Positions 4,980 through 5,523 of a stretch of 5,523 nt of DNA are shown in pieces (positions within the stretch are counted from its first letter, which is position 1; the number at the start of each line of letters is the position of its first letter). This DNA comes from Bacteroidota bacterium. GTDB lineage: Bacteria > Bacteroidota > Bacteroidia > UBA7662. The notes below the pieces were generated by a model. It had not been told where the DNA came from and made no database searches. It saw nothing but the letters and a program-made list of their open reading frames with translations. The stretch lies in contig VGGT01000138.1 of assembly GCA_016868485.1 (NCBI GenBank), forward strand, positions 1 through 5,523. The letters are read 5' to 3'. A program made the translations under genes and the position numbers.

Positions 4980-5507
4980 ATGCCCAATACCATTGATTTA
5001 ATTTTGCTTTTGGCTTTTATTTGGGGTGTTTGGCAGGGATACCGCAAGGGCCTGATCGTCGAATTTGCAGGCATGATCGTGCTGGTAACGGCATTGTATT
5101 TTGGCTTAAAAGGCATGAACTGGGCCGCGGGCTTAATCCAGTCCTATTGGGGGATACAAACGGTTTGGTTGCCCATGTTGGGATTTTTGGTAGTGTTTAT
5201 TGGGTCTATGATCTTGGTAAAGGTATTGGCCAATCTGCTGGAAAAATTGGTGCGCTCAATATTGCCTTCTTGGATCAGCCAGGGTTTCGGTGGTCTTGTG
5301 GGCGCGGCGCGGTGGCTTTTTTGGGTTTCGTTGTTGTTGTGGGTATTCTCTTCCGCTGGCCTCATCCCCCAACAAGCGCGTCAGGATTCATGGGCCTACA
5401 ACGCCTCTCAGATTTATGCAGAGGCGGTCATGGGTTTGATGAAATCAGTTTTTGGTGATCTGGGGCAATTGTTTGCACTTAACTCGACCGATTTAAAGTC
5501 GTCTTGA
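4980..5507 (+). CDS. CvpA family membrane protein
   Basis: The 175-residue product is an integral inner-membrane protein with about four hydrophobic segments, near residues 4-19, 25-44, 61-83 and 103-122, and a polar C-terminal tail. The start NTIDLILLLAFIWGVWQGYRKGLI has the family hallmark: an Asp in the first helix, then a G-x-R-K-G-L turn leading into the second helix. Another hallmark-like segment is ISQGFGGLVGAARWLFW (99-115). In E. coli CvpA is linked to colicin V export and envelope stress, but the molecular function in Bacteroidota is unknown. The ATG at 4980 is preferred to a TTG at 4953, which lies in a likely promoter and would add nine polar residues before the first helix. The stop at 5505-5507 is inside the window, so the gene is complete. 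It follows the phospholipase-like gene by 68 bases and likely has its own promoter. Confidence 0.88.
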   Translation: MPNTIDLILLLAFIWGVWQGYRKGLIVEFAGMIVLVTALYFGLKGMNWAAGLIQSYWGIQTVWLPMLGFLVVFIGSMILVKVLANLLEKLVRSILPSWISQGFGGLVGAARWLFWVSLLLWVFSSAGLIPQQARQDSWAYNASQIYAEAVMGLMKSVFGDLGQLFALNSTDLKSS

Positions 5508-5523
5508 TGTTCATGTCTATTTG

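Noticed and set aside
5021..5458. Plus-strand open frame of 145 codons overlapping the CvpA-family gene in another frame.
   Set aside because: The CvpA frame has the conserved family pattern and membrane segments; this one is a Gly-rich shadow.
5513..5523. ATG six bases after the CvpA-family stop, perhaps the start of another gene.
   Set aside because: Only three codons lie in the window, too little to support a gene call; sequence beyond the edge would decide.

Overview
The window looks like ordinary chromosome of a Bacteroidota bacterium, probably a gliding or T9SS-bearing lineage near Flavobacteriales (the order is a guess). The evidence is a clear GldH gliding lipoprotein, a protein ending in a type A T9SS sorting domain, several lipoproteins, and -7 boxes matching the Bacteroidota promoter consensus TAnnTTTG at most gene starts. 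I see no rRNA, tRNA, CRISPR array, insertion sequence or phage gene.

Layout. (1) Positions 1-738, plus strand: the repetitive Asn/Arg/Gln-rich tail of an upstream gene (probably a PSP1/RicT-type protein, judged from the neighbouring gldH) overlaps the start of gldH by 11 bases. (2) Positions 752-2756, minus strand: rpsT (ribosomal protein S20) with its own promoter and a strong intrinsic terminator, then radC, then a small secreted T9SS cargo protein of unknown function. The cargo gene converges on gldH with only 13 bases between the stop codons. (3) Positions 2757-2911: a divergent promoter region serving rpsT on the left and a plus-strand operon on the right. (4) Positions 2912-3870: a DUF4920-type lipoprotein followed 4 bases later by a lipoprotein with a single c-type heme motif (CxxCH). 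(5) Positions 3943-4911: a secreted zinc-dependent phospholipase C / S1-P1 nuclease fold enzyme with its metal-ligand set apparently complete. (6) Positions 4980-5507: a CvpA-family membrane protein.

Most genes act at the cell envelope: gliding/secretion machinery, a secretion substrate, two surface or periplasmic lipoproteins, an exported metalloenzyme and an inner-membrane protein. RpsT and RadC are housekeeping. The two most useful observations are: (a) the DUF4920 gene carries an apparent one-base insertion in a TTTTGGG run that separates its start codon and signal peptide from the conserved domain; removing one base restores a textbook lipoprotein signal peptide; (b) the DUF4920 lipoprotein and the monoheme lipoprotein form a tight two-gene unit, a possible uncharacterised redox pair. 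I did not find convincing evidence for a wholly new system.
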